From: Sphingobacterium sp. UT-1RO-CII-1
GTDB taxonomy: Bacteria; Bacteroidota; Bacteroidia; Sphingobacteriales; Sphingobacteriaceae
NCBI RefSeq assembly: GCF_026711005.1
Contig: NZ_JAPPVJ010000004.1
Coordinates: forward strand, 419,354-483,353
Direction of reading: 5' to 3'
Length of the DNA: 64,000 nucleotides
Shown here: in pieces, positions 46,851-55,742 of the stretch
Layout of the letters: the number at the start of each line of letters is the position of its first letter
How positions within the stretch are numbered: the first letter of the stretch is position 1
The notes under the pieces: model-generated
The model's input: only the letters and a program-made list of their open reading frames with translations
Databases searched by the model: none
Told to the model about the DNA's origin: nothing
Program-made: the position numbers and the translations under genes

Positions 46851-48533
46851 ATGTCAGACGAGAAGATCATTTTTTCGATGGCCGGTGTAAGCAAGATTTA
46901 CCCACCTCAGAAGCAGGTACTAAAAAATATCTACCTTTCATTTTTTTATGGCGCTAAAATTGGCGTTATCGGTTTAAACGGTTCTGGGAAATCATCCCTA
47001 TTGAAAATTATAGCAGGCTTGGATAAGTCCTACCAGGGTGAAGTAGCATTCACTGCAGGCTATTCGGTAGGCTATTTGGCGCAAGAGCCAGAGCTGGATT
47101 TGGACAAGACCGTTATTGAGATTGTAGAGGAGGGAGTTGCTGAAACAAAGGCTATCTTACAAGAGTACGAGGAGATTAATGAGCGCTTTGGGCTACCAGA
47201 AGTGTATGAAAATGCAGACGAGATGGATAAGCTGTTGGCTAGACAAGGGGAGTTGCAGGATATTATTGATGCAACAAACGCTTGGGAGCTAGATAGTAAA
47301 TTGGAGCGTGCAATGGATGCATTACGTTGTCCGGAGCCAGATGCGAAGATAGACAATTTGTCAGGAGGTGAGCGCAGAAGGGTGGCACTTTGTCGTTTAT
47401 TGTTGCAAGAACCCGATGTTTTATTGTTGGATGAACCGACCAACCACTTGGATGCAGAATCTATTGATTGGTTGGAACAACACTTACAGCATTATAAAGG
47501 AACAGTTATCGCTGTGACGCACGACCGTTATTTCTTGGATAATGTTGCGGGATGGATATTGGAGCTGGATAGAGGTGAAGGTATTCCTTGGAAGGGTAAT
47601 TACTCTTCGTGGTTGGATCAGAAGGCTAAGCGATTGGCTCAGGAAGAGAAACAGGAAACGAAAAGGCAAAAAACATTAGAGCGTGAGTTGGAATGGGTAC
47701 GTATGGCGCCAAAGGCCAGACATGCGAAATCAAAAGCACGTTTACACAACTATGAGAAGTTAGCTTCGGAAGAAACAAAAGATAGAGAAGATAGATTAGA
47801 ACTGTTTATTCCGCCGGGGCCACGTTTAGGAAATGTGGTGATTGAAGCTGATAATATTTCGAAAGCGTACGGCGATCGTATCTTATTTGAAAATTTAAGC
47901 TTCTCTTTACCGCCTGCCGGAATTGTAGGCATTATTGGTCCTAACGGTGCGGGTAAAACAACATTGTTTAGGTTGATAACCGGACAGGAACAACCCGATA
48001 CTGGAACATTCAGAGTGGGAGAAACAGTTGTATTAGGTTATGTTGACCAAAATCACGATGATTTAGACCCTGAAAAAACTGTTTGGGAAAATATTACCGA
48101 AGGAAACGAAAATATTTTGTTGGGTACTAAAATGGTAAACTCTAGGGCGTATGTTTCTAAGTTTAACTTTAACGGTGCAGATCAGCAGAAAAAAGTAGGC
48201 GTATTGTCGGGAGGGGAACGGAATAGGGTGCATTTAGCTATTACGCTGAAAAAATCGTCCAACGTATTGTTGCTGGATGAGCCGACCAACGATATTGACG
48301 TGAATACTTTGCGTGCTTTGGAAGAAGGTTTAGAAAACTTTGGTGGCTGTGCAGTGGTTATTTCACACGATAGGTGGTTTTTAGATCGTATATGTACACA
48401 TATATTAGCTTTCGAAGGCGATTCGCAAGTGTATTTCTTTGATGGAAACTACACGGAGTACGAAGAGAATAGGAAGAAAAGATTAGGCGATATAGGGCCG
48501 AAACGGATAAAATATAAGCGCTTAGTAAAATAA
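46851..48533 (+). CDS. ettA: Energy-dependent translational throttle protein EttA (ABC-F)
   Basis: A 560-residue cytoplasmic ABC-F ATPase with two ATP-binding domains (GLNGSGKSS and GPNGAGKTT; signatures LSGGERRRVALCR and LSGGERNRVH; LLLDEPTNHLD and LLLDEPTNDID) and no membrane part. The short arm and linker and the start region fit EttA, which binds the ribosomal E site and gates early elongation according to ATP/ADP. The kinase gene starts two bases after its stop, so the oxygen-sensing system may be co-transcribed with it. Confidence 0.88.
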   Translation: MSDEKIIFSMAGVSKIYPPQKQVLKNIYLSFFYGAKIGVIGLNGSGKSSLLKIIAGLDKSYQGEVAFTAGYSVGYLAQEPELDLDKTVIEIVEEGVAETKAILQEYEEINERFGLPEVYENADEMDKLLARQGELQDIIDATNAWELDSKLERAMDALRCPEPDAKIDNLSGGERRRVALCRLLLQEPDVLLLDEPTNHLDAESIDWLEQHLQHYKGTVIAVTHDRYFLDNVAGWILELDRGEGIPWKGNYSSWLDQKAKRLAQEEKQETKRQKTLERELEWVRMAPKARHAKSKARLHNYEKLASEETKDREDRLELFIPPGPRLGNVVIEADNISKAYGDRILFENLSFSLPPAGIVGIIGPNGAGKTTLFRLITGQEQPDTGTFRVGETVVLGYVDQNHDDLDPEKTVWENITEGNENILLGTKMVNSRAYVSKFNFNGADQQKKVGVLSGGERNRVHLAITLKKSSNVLLLDEPTNDIDVNTLRALEEGLENFGGCAVVISHDRWFLDRICTHILAFEGDSQVYFFDGNYTEYEENRKKRLGDIGPKRIKYKRLVK

Positions 48534-48535
48534 GT

Positions 48536-49723
48536 ATGGTTGAATCAACGAAGCTCTTAGAGGCGATTATTCAAAATGCTATCGATGGTATTATTACCAT
48601 CGATAGCATGGGTATTGTAGAGTCTATAAACCCGGCAGCCTCGGCTTTGTTTGGTTATGCTCCTGAAGAGGTTATCGGTAACAATATATCTATATTGATG
48701 CCGGAACCGGATCATAGTAGGCACGACTCTTATATTCATAACTATAAAACGACTGGTGTTAAAAAGATTATAGGGATTGGACGAGAGGTGCGCGGGCGGA
48801 AGAAAGACGGTACTACTTTCCCTTTTAGACTTGCCGTGAGCGAGGTTGTGTATGGCGAAAGAAAAATATTTACAGGCTTTATACATGATTTGACAAAAGA
48901 GCGGGAAGTCGAAGATAAGCTAAGAAGACATGCCGTAGAGTTGGAGGAGGAAGTAAGCGAGCGTACTAAGAGTTTAATAAAGCTTGTGCTGGAGTTGGAG
49001 CGTGCGAAGTCAGATGTCAGTTTCTCGTTGGAAAAAGAAAAGGAATTGAATCAGCTTAAATCACGCTTCGTATCGATGGCATCGCACGAATTTAGAACAC
49101 CACTTAGTTCGGTGCAGTTATCGGCATCTTTGATAGAACGGTACTTAGAAAAGCCTGATTATGAAAATGTTTTAAAACATACGGGGCGGATCCGGAATGC
49201 AGTGCAGTTATTGAACAATATACTGAATGATTTTTTGTCCTTAGAGCAGTTAGAGGCAGGTGGTGTGACGGTGAACAAGAAGGATGTTAATCTGGTGCAG
49301 CTAGCCGAAGAGATTACGGAAGAAATGCAAATGATATGTAAGAAAAATCAACATATCGTTTATCAGCATACGGGAGATGTGGGCGTTTTTTATCTGGATA
49401 GCCATTTGACCAAAAGCAGCGTCATCAATTTAATATCTAATGCTATTAAATATTCAGGGGAAGATACATTTATTGAGTTTTCAACAGAAATAAATGATAA
49501 CTTATGTATTGTATGTGTGAAAGATAATGGCATCGGGATACCGCAGGAAGATCAAAAGAGCCTGTTTGAGCCGTTCTTTAGAGCGCATAATACGGGAAAT
49601 ATTCCAGGAACCGGTTTGGGATTGAATATTGTGCGCCGCTATGTGCAATTAATGGGAGGGAAAATGGAGTATTTTTCAGCCCTGAATGAAGGGACGATGT
49701 TTAAGATGACTTTTCAGCAGTAA
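48536..49723 (+). CDS. FixL-like heme-PAS oxygen-sensing histidine kinase
   Basis: A 395-residue soluble kinase. The PAS domain (about 1-125) matches the haem PAS of rhizobial FixL closely: MPEPDHSRHDSYI holds the haem-ligand His (H63, equivalent to H200 of Bradyrhizobium FixL), and IIGIGR holds R83 (equivalent to R220, which contacts bound oxygen), with identical 20-residue spacing. A coiled linker leads to the kinase: phospho-acceptor H184 in MASHEFRTPLSS, N box NLISNAIKY, G boxes DNGIGIP and GTGLGLNIV. It should be inhibited by oxygen and pass phosphate to the next gene, which begins 10 bp downstream. It has no membrane segments. Confidence 0.87.
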   Translation: MVESTKLLEAIIQNAIDGIITIDSMGIVESINPAASALFGYAPEEVIGNNISILMPEPDHSRHDSYIHNYKTTGVKKIIGIGREVRGRKKDGTTFPFRLAVSEVVYGERKIFTGFIHDLTKEREVEDKLRRHAVELEEEVSERTKSLIKLVLELERAKSDVSFSLEKEKELNQLKSRFVSMASHEFRTPLSSVQLSASLIERYLEKPDYENVLKHTGRIRNAVQLLNNILNDFLSLEQLEAGGVTVNKKDVNLVQLAEEITEEMQMICKKNQHIVYQHTGDVGVFYLDSHLTKSSVINLISNAIKYSGEDTFIEFSTEINDNLCIVCVKDNGIGIPQEDQKSLFEPFFRAHNTGNIPGTGLGLNIVRRYVQLMGGKMEYFSALNEGTMFKMTFQQ

Positions 49724-49733
49724 TAAAGCTATT

Positions 49734-50792
49734 ATGAGAAAAACTATATTGATTATTGAGGATAATTTTGATATCCGGGAGGGGACAGCCGAGATCTTGT
49801 CGTTGGCAGGAAACTATGAAGTGTTGACTGCTGAGAACGGGAAAGAAGGAGTAGATATAGCTTTAAATCAACGACCGGATTTGATTCTCTGCGATATTAT
49901 GATGCCTGAGCTCGATGGGTATGGAGTGTTGTATATTTTGGCGAAAAATCCGGCTACAGCAGATATTCCTTTTGTTTTTCTTACAGCGAAATCCGAGCGT
50001 GCAGATTTGCGTAAAGCCATGGAGATGGGGGCAGATGATTATCTGACGAAGCCTTTTGATGACTTAGAACTTTTGAACGCTATTGAGACCCGCCTGAAAA
50101 AACGGGAGAGATTTGTTAGTAATTCACCTACTGTGACATTATCAGGCTTGGGAGAGCACGAACCCGATCAGTTATTGCATGAGCTGGTAGAGAATACAAG
50201 AAGAAAACTGTTTAAAAAGAAACATCTTATCTATGAAGAAGGAGATACCCCTCATTTTATTTATTATATCGTGAAGGGAATGGTGAGAAGCTTTTTATTA
50301 TATCAGGATGGACGTGAATTATCTACAGATATTTACATAGATGATAGTTTTTTTGGCTTCGAGTCGGTGATGCTGAATAGAAAATATACAGACAATGCCG
50401 CTGCACTTGAAGACTGTGAAATAGCCCTTATCCCTAAGGATAAGTTTTTTGAACTGTTTTATAATAAACGTAGTATAGCGGATAAATTTATCAAAATGCT
50501 TTCTGGGAATATTCATGAGAAAGAAGAACAAATGCTAGCCTTTGCTTATGACACGGTGCGCAAGCGTGTCGCAAATGCTTTAGTGAATGTTGCGGAAAAA
50601 TCATTAGATGATAACACACAGGATACTGTGACTATACGTATATCAAGGGATGATTTAGCGGCATTAGCAGGTACTGCAAATGAAACAATTAGCCGTATGC
50701 TGGCAGATTTTAAGGATGAAGAGTTGATAACGAAAAAAGGTAGTGCGATTTCCATCGGTTCTATAAAAAAGCTGAAAGCAATTAAATATTAG
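49734..50792 (+). CDS. Response regulator fused to a Crp/Fnr DNA-binding module
   Basis: A 352-residue hybrid. The receiver domain (1-120) has D54 as phosphorylation site (LCDIMMPELDG), acidic pair E9/D10 and Lys in YLTKPFDD. A Crp-type beta roll (about 145-260, KKKHLIYEEGDTPHFIYYIVKG) and a Crp helix-turn-helix (ISRDDLAALAGTANETISRML) follow. It lacks Fnr cysteines. In rhizobia, FixJ and FixK are separate proteins; here one protein joins both roles. It is paired with the FixL-like kinase and lies directly before hemN and cbb3 maturation genes, the likely targets. Confidence 0.87.
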   Translation: MRKTILIIEDNFDIREGTAEILSLAGNYEVLTAENGKEGVDIALNQRPDLILCDIMMPELDGYGVLYILAKNPATADIPFVFLTAKSERADLRKAMEMGADDYLTKPFDDLELLNAIETRLKKRERFVSNSPTVTLSGLGEHEPDQLLHELVENTRRKLFKKKHLIYEEGDTPHFIYYIVKGMVRSFLLYQDGRELSTDIYIDDSFFGFESVMLNRKYTDNAAALEDCEIALIPKDKFFELFYNKRSIADKFIKMLSGNIHEKEEQMLAFAYDTVRKRVANALVNVAEKSLDDNTQDTVTIRISRDDLAALAGTANETISRMLADFKDEELITKKGSAISIGSIKKLKAIKY

Positions 50793-50820
50793 CCTGTTTT
50801 AATATGTGCTAAGGAAGGGA

Positions 50821-50867
50821 AGCCTTCTGCCGGGTGAAGTAAATAATACCGGCAGAAGGCTTTTTTT
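50821..50867 (+). terminator. Intrinsic terminator after the hybrid regulator
   Basis: AGCCTTCTGCCGG / CCGGCAGAAGGCT, a perfect 13-bp stem with a 15-base loop and a run of seven T. It separates the ettA-kinase-regulator message from the hemN group. Confidence 0.9.
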
Positions 50868-51014
50868 ATGGAGTCTGGTTGTGCCTCGCACTTTGTAGGA
50901 TGCCCAACGGTAGTCCATATGTTGGAAGATGGATTGTGACCAATATCATTTATTTGCTTGATGCAGTTCATCCTGAGGTTGCTGCTAAGAACTTATTTTT
51001 GTTTCTGGTAAAGT

Positions 51015-51467
51015 ATGAATCAAAAAAATCTAATGAAAGCAGTTGTTTACAATATAAAGGAAAACGAAAGAGAGTTGTTGGCTTTAGCAAATGCTAAAGA
51101 ACATGACTTGACCTTGATTTCTAATCCTTTATCATTGGGGACGATTCATTATTCAATAGGAAAAGAGGCGGTCGTCGTATCATCGGATGATGTGCTGGAC
51201 CGTGCTATTTTGGATCATTTGAGAAAGGCAGGGGTTCAAAAGATCGTGACACGATCGTTGACCACAGATCATATCGATCTGTATCACGCACAGTTTTTAG
51301 GAATGCAGATCGCAAACACGCCTTTTCCGGATCGGAGTCCGAAAGGTATTGCAGAGCAAACTATCCGACACCTTAATTTATGGGGAAGTGGACGCTGTGT
51401 CGGGGCGGCCTGCTGTTGCAAAAAAGACTGTAATGTTGTTGTAAATAGAAAGGAAAAAGATGATTAA
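51015..51467 (+). CDS. LDH-like N-terminal domain protein with Cys-rich tail
   Basis: A 150-residue protein. The body resembles the N-terminal catalytic-domain half of D-lactate/2-hydroxyacid dehydrogenases (MKAVVYN, LGTIHYSIGKEAVVVSSDDVLD, GVQKIVTRSLTTDHIDL). It lacks the NAD-binding domain, and a tail with five cysteines within about 12 residues follows (CVGAACCCKKDC). The tail could hold a metal or iron-sulphur cluster. Its end overlaps hemN by 8 bp, so the two are translationally coupled. A role in haem synthesis or redox sensing is inferred from that coupling only. An alternative start is 51033. Confidence 0.7.
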   Translation: MNQKNLMKAVVYNIKENERELLALANAKEHDLTLISNPLSLGTIHYSIGKEAVVVSSDDVLDRAILDHLRKAGVQKIVTRSLTTDHIDLYHAQFLGMQIANTPFPDRSPKGIAEQTIRHLNLWGSGRCVGAACCCKKDCNVVVNRKEKDD

Positions 51468-52818
51468 GGTGCCTGAAGAGTTAATTGCTAAATACAATGT
51501 AGCTGCTCCACGTTATACAAGTTATCCGACAGTTCCATTTTGGGAAAATGAAAGTTTTACAGCAACAGGTTGGATGGAGCGATTAAAAATAGCCTATAAA
51601 CGTTCGGAAAAAGATGGGATCAGTATATATGTACATTTACCGTTCTGCGAAAGTTTATGTACGTATTGTGGATGTAATACACGGATAACAAAGAACCATG
51701 CGGTAGAAGATCCTTATATAGAACATGTGCTGAAAGAGTGGGGGATGTATAAAGCAACTTTAGGAGAAGAGTTGGTTATTAGTGAAATTCATTTTGGAGG
51801 AGGAACACCTACTTTTTTTGAAGCTACCAATTTGAAGCGCCTAGTAACGGGTTTGTTGGAAAATGCGGTTGTAAGGGATGATGCTACATTTTCGTTTGAA
51901 GCGCATCCCGGAAATACGAGTATCGCACATCTGCAAACGCTCTATGATTTAGGTTTTAAACGGTTGAGCTTAGGGATACAGGATTTTGATGATGAGGTGC
52001 AGCGGGTAATCAACAGAAAGCAAAGTGTAGAAGATGTGCAACGGGTGATGCGTGATGCCCGCGCTATAGGATATACTTCTATAAACTTCGACCTGATTTA
52101 CGGATTACCGTTACAAACCCAAGCTTCGGTAGAAGATACTATTCTGCAAGCTTTGCGCTTGTCGCCAGATCGTATTTCATTTTATAGTTATGCGCATGTA
52201 CCATGGATAAAACGGGGACAGCGTAGTTTCACGGAGAAAGATCTCCCCGTGGGTCAAGAGAAATTAGCACTCTATAAGTTGGGTAAGCAGATGATCGAAG
52301 ATGCCGGTTATCAGGATGTAGGTATGGATCATTTTGCAAAAGAAGACGATGCTTTGTGTGTGGCAGCCGCTGAGGGTAAGCTTCACCGTAATTTTATGGG
52401 CTATGCTGACCGCTATGTTCCGGTCATGATCGGTCTAGGAGTATCTTCGATCAGCGATGCATGGACAGCTTTTGCACAAAATGTAAAGACGGTGGAGGAA
52501 TATTATAAAATGTTGGATGAAGATAAACTGCCCGTAGTAAAAGGGCACTTCTTGACAGCAGATGATTTGGTGATACGTGGCTATATTTTGGATATGATGT
52601 GCCGGGGAAATCTTATATTGCAGAAGGATTTTTATTTGAATCAAGAAATTATAGAACGCCTGCAGCCTTTAATAGCTGATGGGTTGGTAAAAGTACAGGG
52701 CGGAAGAATTTGGGTAACAGACTTAGGAAAGTCTTTTTTAAGAAATATTTGTATGACTTTTGATCAGCGGTTACAAGATTCAAAGTCGGATAAACAGCTT
52801 TTTAGCCAAGCTATTTAA
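51460..52818 (+). CDS. hemN: Oxygen-independent coproporphyrinogen III oxidase
   Basis: A 452-residue radical SAM enzyme that makes protoporphyrinogen IX without oxygen. The 4Fe-4S motif is in PFCESLCTYCGC (Cys triad C-x3-C-x2-C, about residues 63-70), with GGGTPTFF for SAM and the family's N-terminal YTSYPTVPFW. Length fits HemN rather than the shorter HemW. It belongs to the microaerobic group: regulator upstream, CcoI 9 bp downstream. Confidence 0.92.
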   Translation: MIKVPEELIAKYNVAAPRYTSYPTVPFWENESFTATGWMERLKIAYKRSEKDGISIYVHLPFCESLCTYCGCNTRITKNHAVEDPYIEHVLKEWGMYKATLGEELVISEIHFGGGTPTFFEATNLKRLVTGLLENAVVRDDATFSFEAHPGNTSIAHLQTLYDLGFKRLSLGIQDFDDEVQRVINRKQSVEDVQRVMRDARAIGYTSINFDLIYGLPLQTQASVEDTILQALRLSPDRISFYSYAHVPWIKRGQRSFTEKDLPVGQEKLALYKLGKQMIEDAGYQDVGMDHFAKEDDALCVAAAEGKLHRNFMGYADRYVPVMIGLGVSSISDAWTAFAQNVKTVEEYYKMLDEDKLPVVKGHFLTADDLVIRGYILDMMCRGNLILQKDFYLNQEIIERLQPLIADGLVKVQGGRIWVTDLGKSFLRNICMTFDQRLQDSKSDKQLFSQAI

Positions 52819-52827
52819 TGTTGTAGA

Positions 52828-55218
52828 ATGACACCAGTAGAACAGAAAGCTAAAACTATATGTTACCATTGCGGTGATCCGGTAGTTGATACACCTTACC
52901 TTTTAGATAACCACGATTTTTGTTGTTTAGGTTGTCAAACGGTTTATCAAGTGCTGAACGATAATAATATGGGAAGTTATTATCGGTATAATACTCACCC
53001 AGGGAAATCTCAGAAGGGAGACCATGCAGACTTATCTTATTTGGATGAGCCTAATATTATGGCAAAGTTGGTCGACTTTAAAGATGAAAATATTTCGATA
53101 ATTACATTTTATATTCCGGTAATTCACTGTAGTTCCTGTATTTGGCTGTTGGAGCATTTGTACAAATTAGAACCAGCTGTTGTAACATCCCGTGTTGATT
53201 TTATGAAAAGGCAGGCTACTGTTACTTTTAAACATACTGAAGCTTCGCTTCGTGAACTGGTTTCTTTATTGGTAAAGATCGGTTATGAGCCGAAAATAAC
53301 TTTGCAGGATGTTGTAAAGGAAACCAAGCATAAAAACCAGAATCGGTTGGTTACGAAGATTGCGGTAGCGGGTTTCTTTTTCGGGAATTCGATGATGTTG
53401 AGTTTCCCTGAGTATTTCGGAATGGATGCTTTTGAGAAGCAATATTCAAATTTATTCGGTTACTTGAATTTATTGTTTGCTACGCCCGTTCTGCTGTATA
53501 GTGCGTCTGATTATTTTAAATCGGCTTGGGCCAGTTTAAAACAAAAGCAGTTAAATCTAGATGTGCCTTTGGCCTTGGGGATTTTAGTTATTTATATACG
53601 TACGGCTGTTGAAGTATTGACACATTCGGGAGCAGGCTTTGCCGATACGCTCTGTAGTTTGGTGTTTTTTATACTTATTGGTAAGTGGGTACAGGAGCGT
53701 ACGTATTATCATATTTCTTTCGAACGGGACTATCGATCCTATTTTCCGGTAGCCGTGACGCTGATAAAAGATGGTGAGGATAAGCCAATACAGATTGCGG
53801 ATCTTAAAGTAGGAGATCGTATATTGGTGCGTAACAATGAAATAATTCCTGCGGATGCCATCTTGTTAAAGGGAACAGCTTCGGTTGACTTTAGTTTTGT
53901 TACGGGCGAATCGAAGGCCGTTGATAAAACATTGGGTGAAGTTATTTATGCAGGGGGAAGACAGGTTGGTGAAGCAATCGAGCTTGAGGTTGTTAAAGCT
54001 GTTTCACAAAGTTACCTCACGCAATTATGGAACAATGAAAGTTTCAAAAGTTATGAGAAACAGTTCGATACTTTTATCGGGTTTATTAGTAAATACTTTA
54101 CCATAGGTCTGGTGAGTATTGCTGTTATCGCCTGTATCTTTTGGTTGGTAGGGGGCGATAGCTCTAAAGCCTGGGGGGCTTTTACGGCAGTCTTGATTAT
54201 TGCCTGTCCCTGTGCGTTAGCTTTGAGTTCGCCATTTACGCTATCCGCTGCTCTAAGTATTTTTGATAAGAATAAATTTTATATTAAAAATACAGCTGCA
54301 ATAGAAGAGATGGCAGCAATAGATTGTGTGGTTTTTGATAAGACCGGAACAATATCTTCGCCAAAATCGTCATCCATGTTTTTTGAAGGGCATTTGAGCA
54401 CTGAAGAGCGTAAAATGGTTGCATCTGTTTGCCGCAATTCGAGCCATCCTTTAAGTAGAGAAATTGTGAAGTGGGTAGGGACTACAAAGTTTGATAACCT
54501 AAGTACTTATGAGGAAATTGTAGGGAAGGGAATGCGTGCCGAGTTGGATGGAAAGACTTTAAAAATAGGCTCTCCGAGTTTTGTGGGGGTGAAGGCAGAT
54601 GAAAAGAACGGAACAGTTGTGTATGTATCCATAGACGAAGAAGTGAAAGGCTTTTTTACGCTAGAGCAAGCGTGGAGGGAAGGCCTTGTGCAAGTGGTGG
54701 GCTCATTGGATAAAAGCCACGAATTACATCTTATATCTGGGGACAATGAGCGTAGAGAAGACGCGTTACGTTTGATTTTTCCAGATAAGGCTGAGTTGTT
54801 ATTCAATCAAACGCCGGTGGATAAGTTGGACAAAATAGGATATTGGCAAGGGAAGGGTAGGCAGGTATGTATGCTGGGCGATGGGTTGAATGACGCAGGC
54901 GCTTTGCGTAAAGCTGATTTGGGTATAGCAGTTTCAGATGATATCAATAATTTTTCGCCAGGATGTGATGCTATATTGGATGGAGATTCCTTTTATAAGT
55001 TGCCAAAGTTTTTCAACTTTGCTAAAGATGCTGTTAAAGTTATACATATGAGCTTTGCAATATCTTTAATGTATAACGTCATTGGGATAAGTTTTGCGGT
55101 GCAAGGCACAATGTCGCCCTTAGTGGCTGCTATATTGATGCCTATAAGTACTGTTACGATTATTTCATTTACGAGTTTAACAACACGTTCGTTTGCTAAA
55201 AGAAGGAAATTGTTGTAA
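52828..55218 (+). CDS. ccoI: Copper-transporting P1B-type ATPase for cbb3 maturation (CcoI/FixI)
   Basis: A 796-residue membrane ATPase. The N-terminal Cys-rich zinc-ribbon-like part (CYHCG, CCLGC) is typical of FixI/CcoI. A metal-binding domain with HCSSC comes next, then about eight membrane helices with the copper motif CPC (IIACPCALALSS), the phosphorylation site DKTGT and GDGLND. It supplies copper to the CuB centre of the cbb3 oxidase. CcoS follows 18 bp downstream. Confidence 0.92.
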   Translation: MTPVEQKAKTICYHCGDPVVDTPYLLDNHDFCCLGCQTVYQVLNDNNMGSYYRYNTHPGKSQKGDHADLSYLDEPNIMAKLVDFKDENISIITFYIPVIHCSSCIWLLEHLYKLEPAVVTSRVDFMKRQATVTFKHTEASLRELVSLLVKIGYEPKITLQDVVKETKHKNQNRLVTKIAVAGFFFGNSMMLSFPEYFGMDAFEKQYSNLFGYLNLLFATPVLLYSASDYFKSAWASLKQKQLNLDVPLALGILVIYIRTAVEVLTHSGAGFADTLCSLVFFILIGKWVQERTYYHISFERDYRSYFPVAVTLIKDGEDKPIQIADLKVGDRILVRNNEIIPADAILLKGTASVDFSFVTGESKAVDKTLGEVIYAGGRQVGEAIELEVVKAVSQSYLTQLWNNESFKSYEKQFDTFIGFISKYFTIGLVSIAVIACIFWLVGGDSSKAWGAFTAVLIIACPCALALSSPFTLSAALSIFDKNKFYIKNTAAIEEMAAIDCVVFDKTGTISSPKSSSMFFEGHLSTEERKMVASVCRNSSHPLSREIVKWVGTTKFDNLSTYEEIVGKGMRAELDGKTLKIGSPSFVGVKADEKNGTVVYVSIDEEVKGFFTLEQAWREGLVQVVGSLDKSHELHLISGDNERREDALRLIFPDKAELLFNQTPVDKLDKIGYWQGKGRQVCMLGDGLNDAGALRKADLGIAVSDDINNFSPGCDAILDGDSFYKLPKFFNFAKDAVKVIHMSFAISLMYNVIGISFAVQGTMSPLVAAILMPISTVTIISFTSLTTRSFAKRRKLL

Positions 55219-55236
55219 TTTTAAAAAACTGTAATC

Positions 55237-55446
55237 ATGAGTATTATATTTTTTCTAATTGGCTGTAGTATATTGTTAGCATTAGGATTTCTATGTGCTT
55301 TTCTGTGGGCAAATAAAACAGGACAGCATAATGATACCTATACGCCGGCTATTAGAATATTATTCGATAATGAGAAGGAAGAAGTTGTGAGAGATATAGA
55401 TGGGAAGGTTGAAGCTGGAGATGATGGAAATGCGGAGTGCAAATAA
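55237..55446 (+). CDS. ccoS: cbb3 oxidase assembly protein CcoS
   Basis: A 69-residue membrane protein with one N-terminal helix (MSIIFFLIGCSILLALGFLC) followed by AFLWANKTGQ and a short acidic tail: the CcoS pattern. It is required for haem and copper insertion into CcoN. In many Bacteroidetes ccoN/O follow directly; here the next gene runs the opposite way and the structural genes are about 52 kb to the left. Confidence 0.9.
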   Translation: MSIIFFLIGCSILLALGFLCAFLWANKTGQHNDTYTPAIRILFDNEKEEVVRDIDGKVEAGDDGNAECK

Positions 55447-55509
55447 GCTATAAAACACAAAATGCTTTATTTTAATAAAGCACCTCTTTTTTCGTCTGTT
55501 AATTATTTA

Positions 55510-55635
55510 CTAATCTTTGATGGCACGTTTGCCTTTCTCTTCAGGCATGGGCTGAATAAAACCCCAATTGGTCATGTAGAACATATAAGGGTTTTTCTTT
55601 AGTAGGGATGTTTTCTTCTTTTCTTTTTTAATCAT
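55510..55635 (-). CDS. Small basic protein, 41 residues
   Basis: A short frame from ATG 55635: a lysine-rich start (MIKKEKKKTSLLKKNP), an aromatic centre (YMFYMTNWGFIQP) and a charged end (EEKGKRAIKD). Codon use and a purine-rich stretch (AAGAAAGG) just upstream make it look translated. There is no family I recognise. It lies between convergent ccoS and the CorC-type gene. Confidence 0.45.
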   Translation of the reverse strand: MIKKEKKKTSLLKKNPYMFYMTNWGFIQPMPEEKGKRAIKD

Positions 55636-55742
55636 ACATAAACCTTTCTTTAATATTATAATAGATAATATACAAAAAACATTCCAATAATCAAAACGGA
55701 GATGATGATATAGAGAGGTTTACATAGTTTTGATAGTTATAA

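Noticed and set aside
50930..50948. Crp-like site TGTGA-N6-TCA upstream of the hemN group
   Set aside because: Only one half-site is good and the distance to the start is not informative, so it was not listed although a Crp-type site is expected here.
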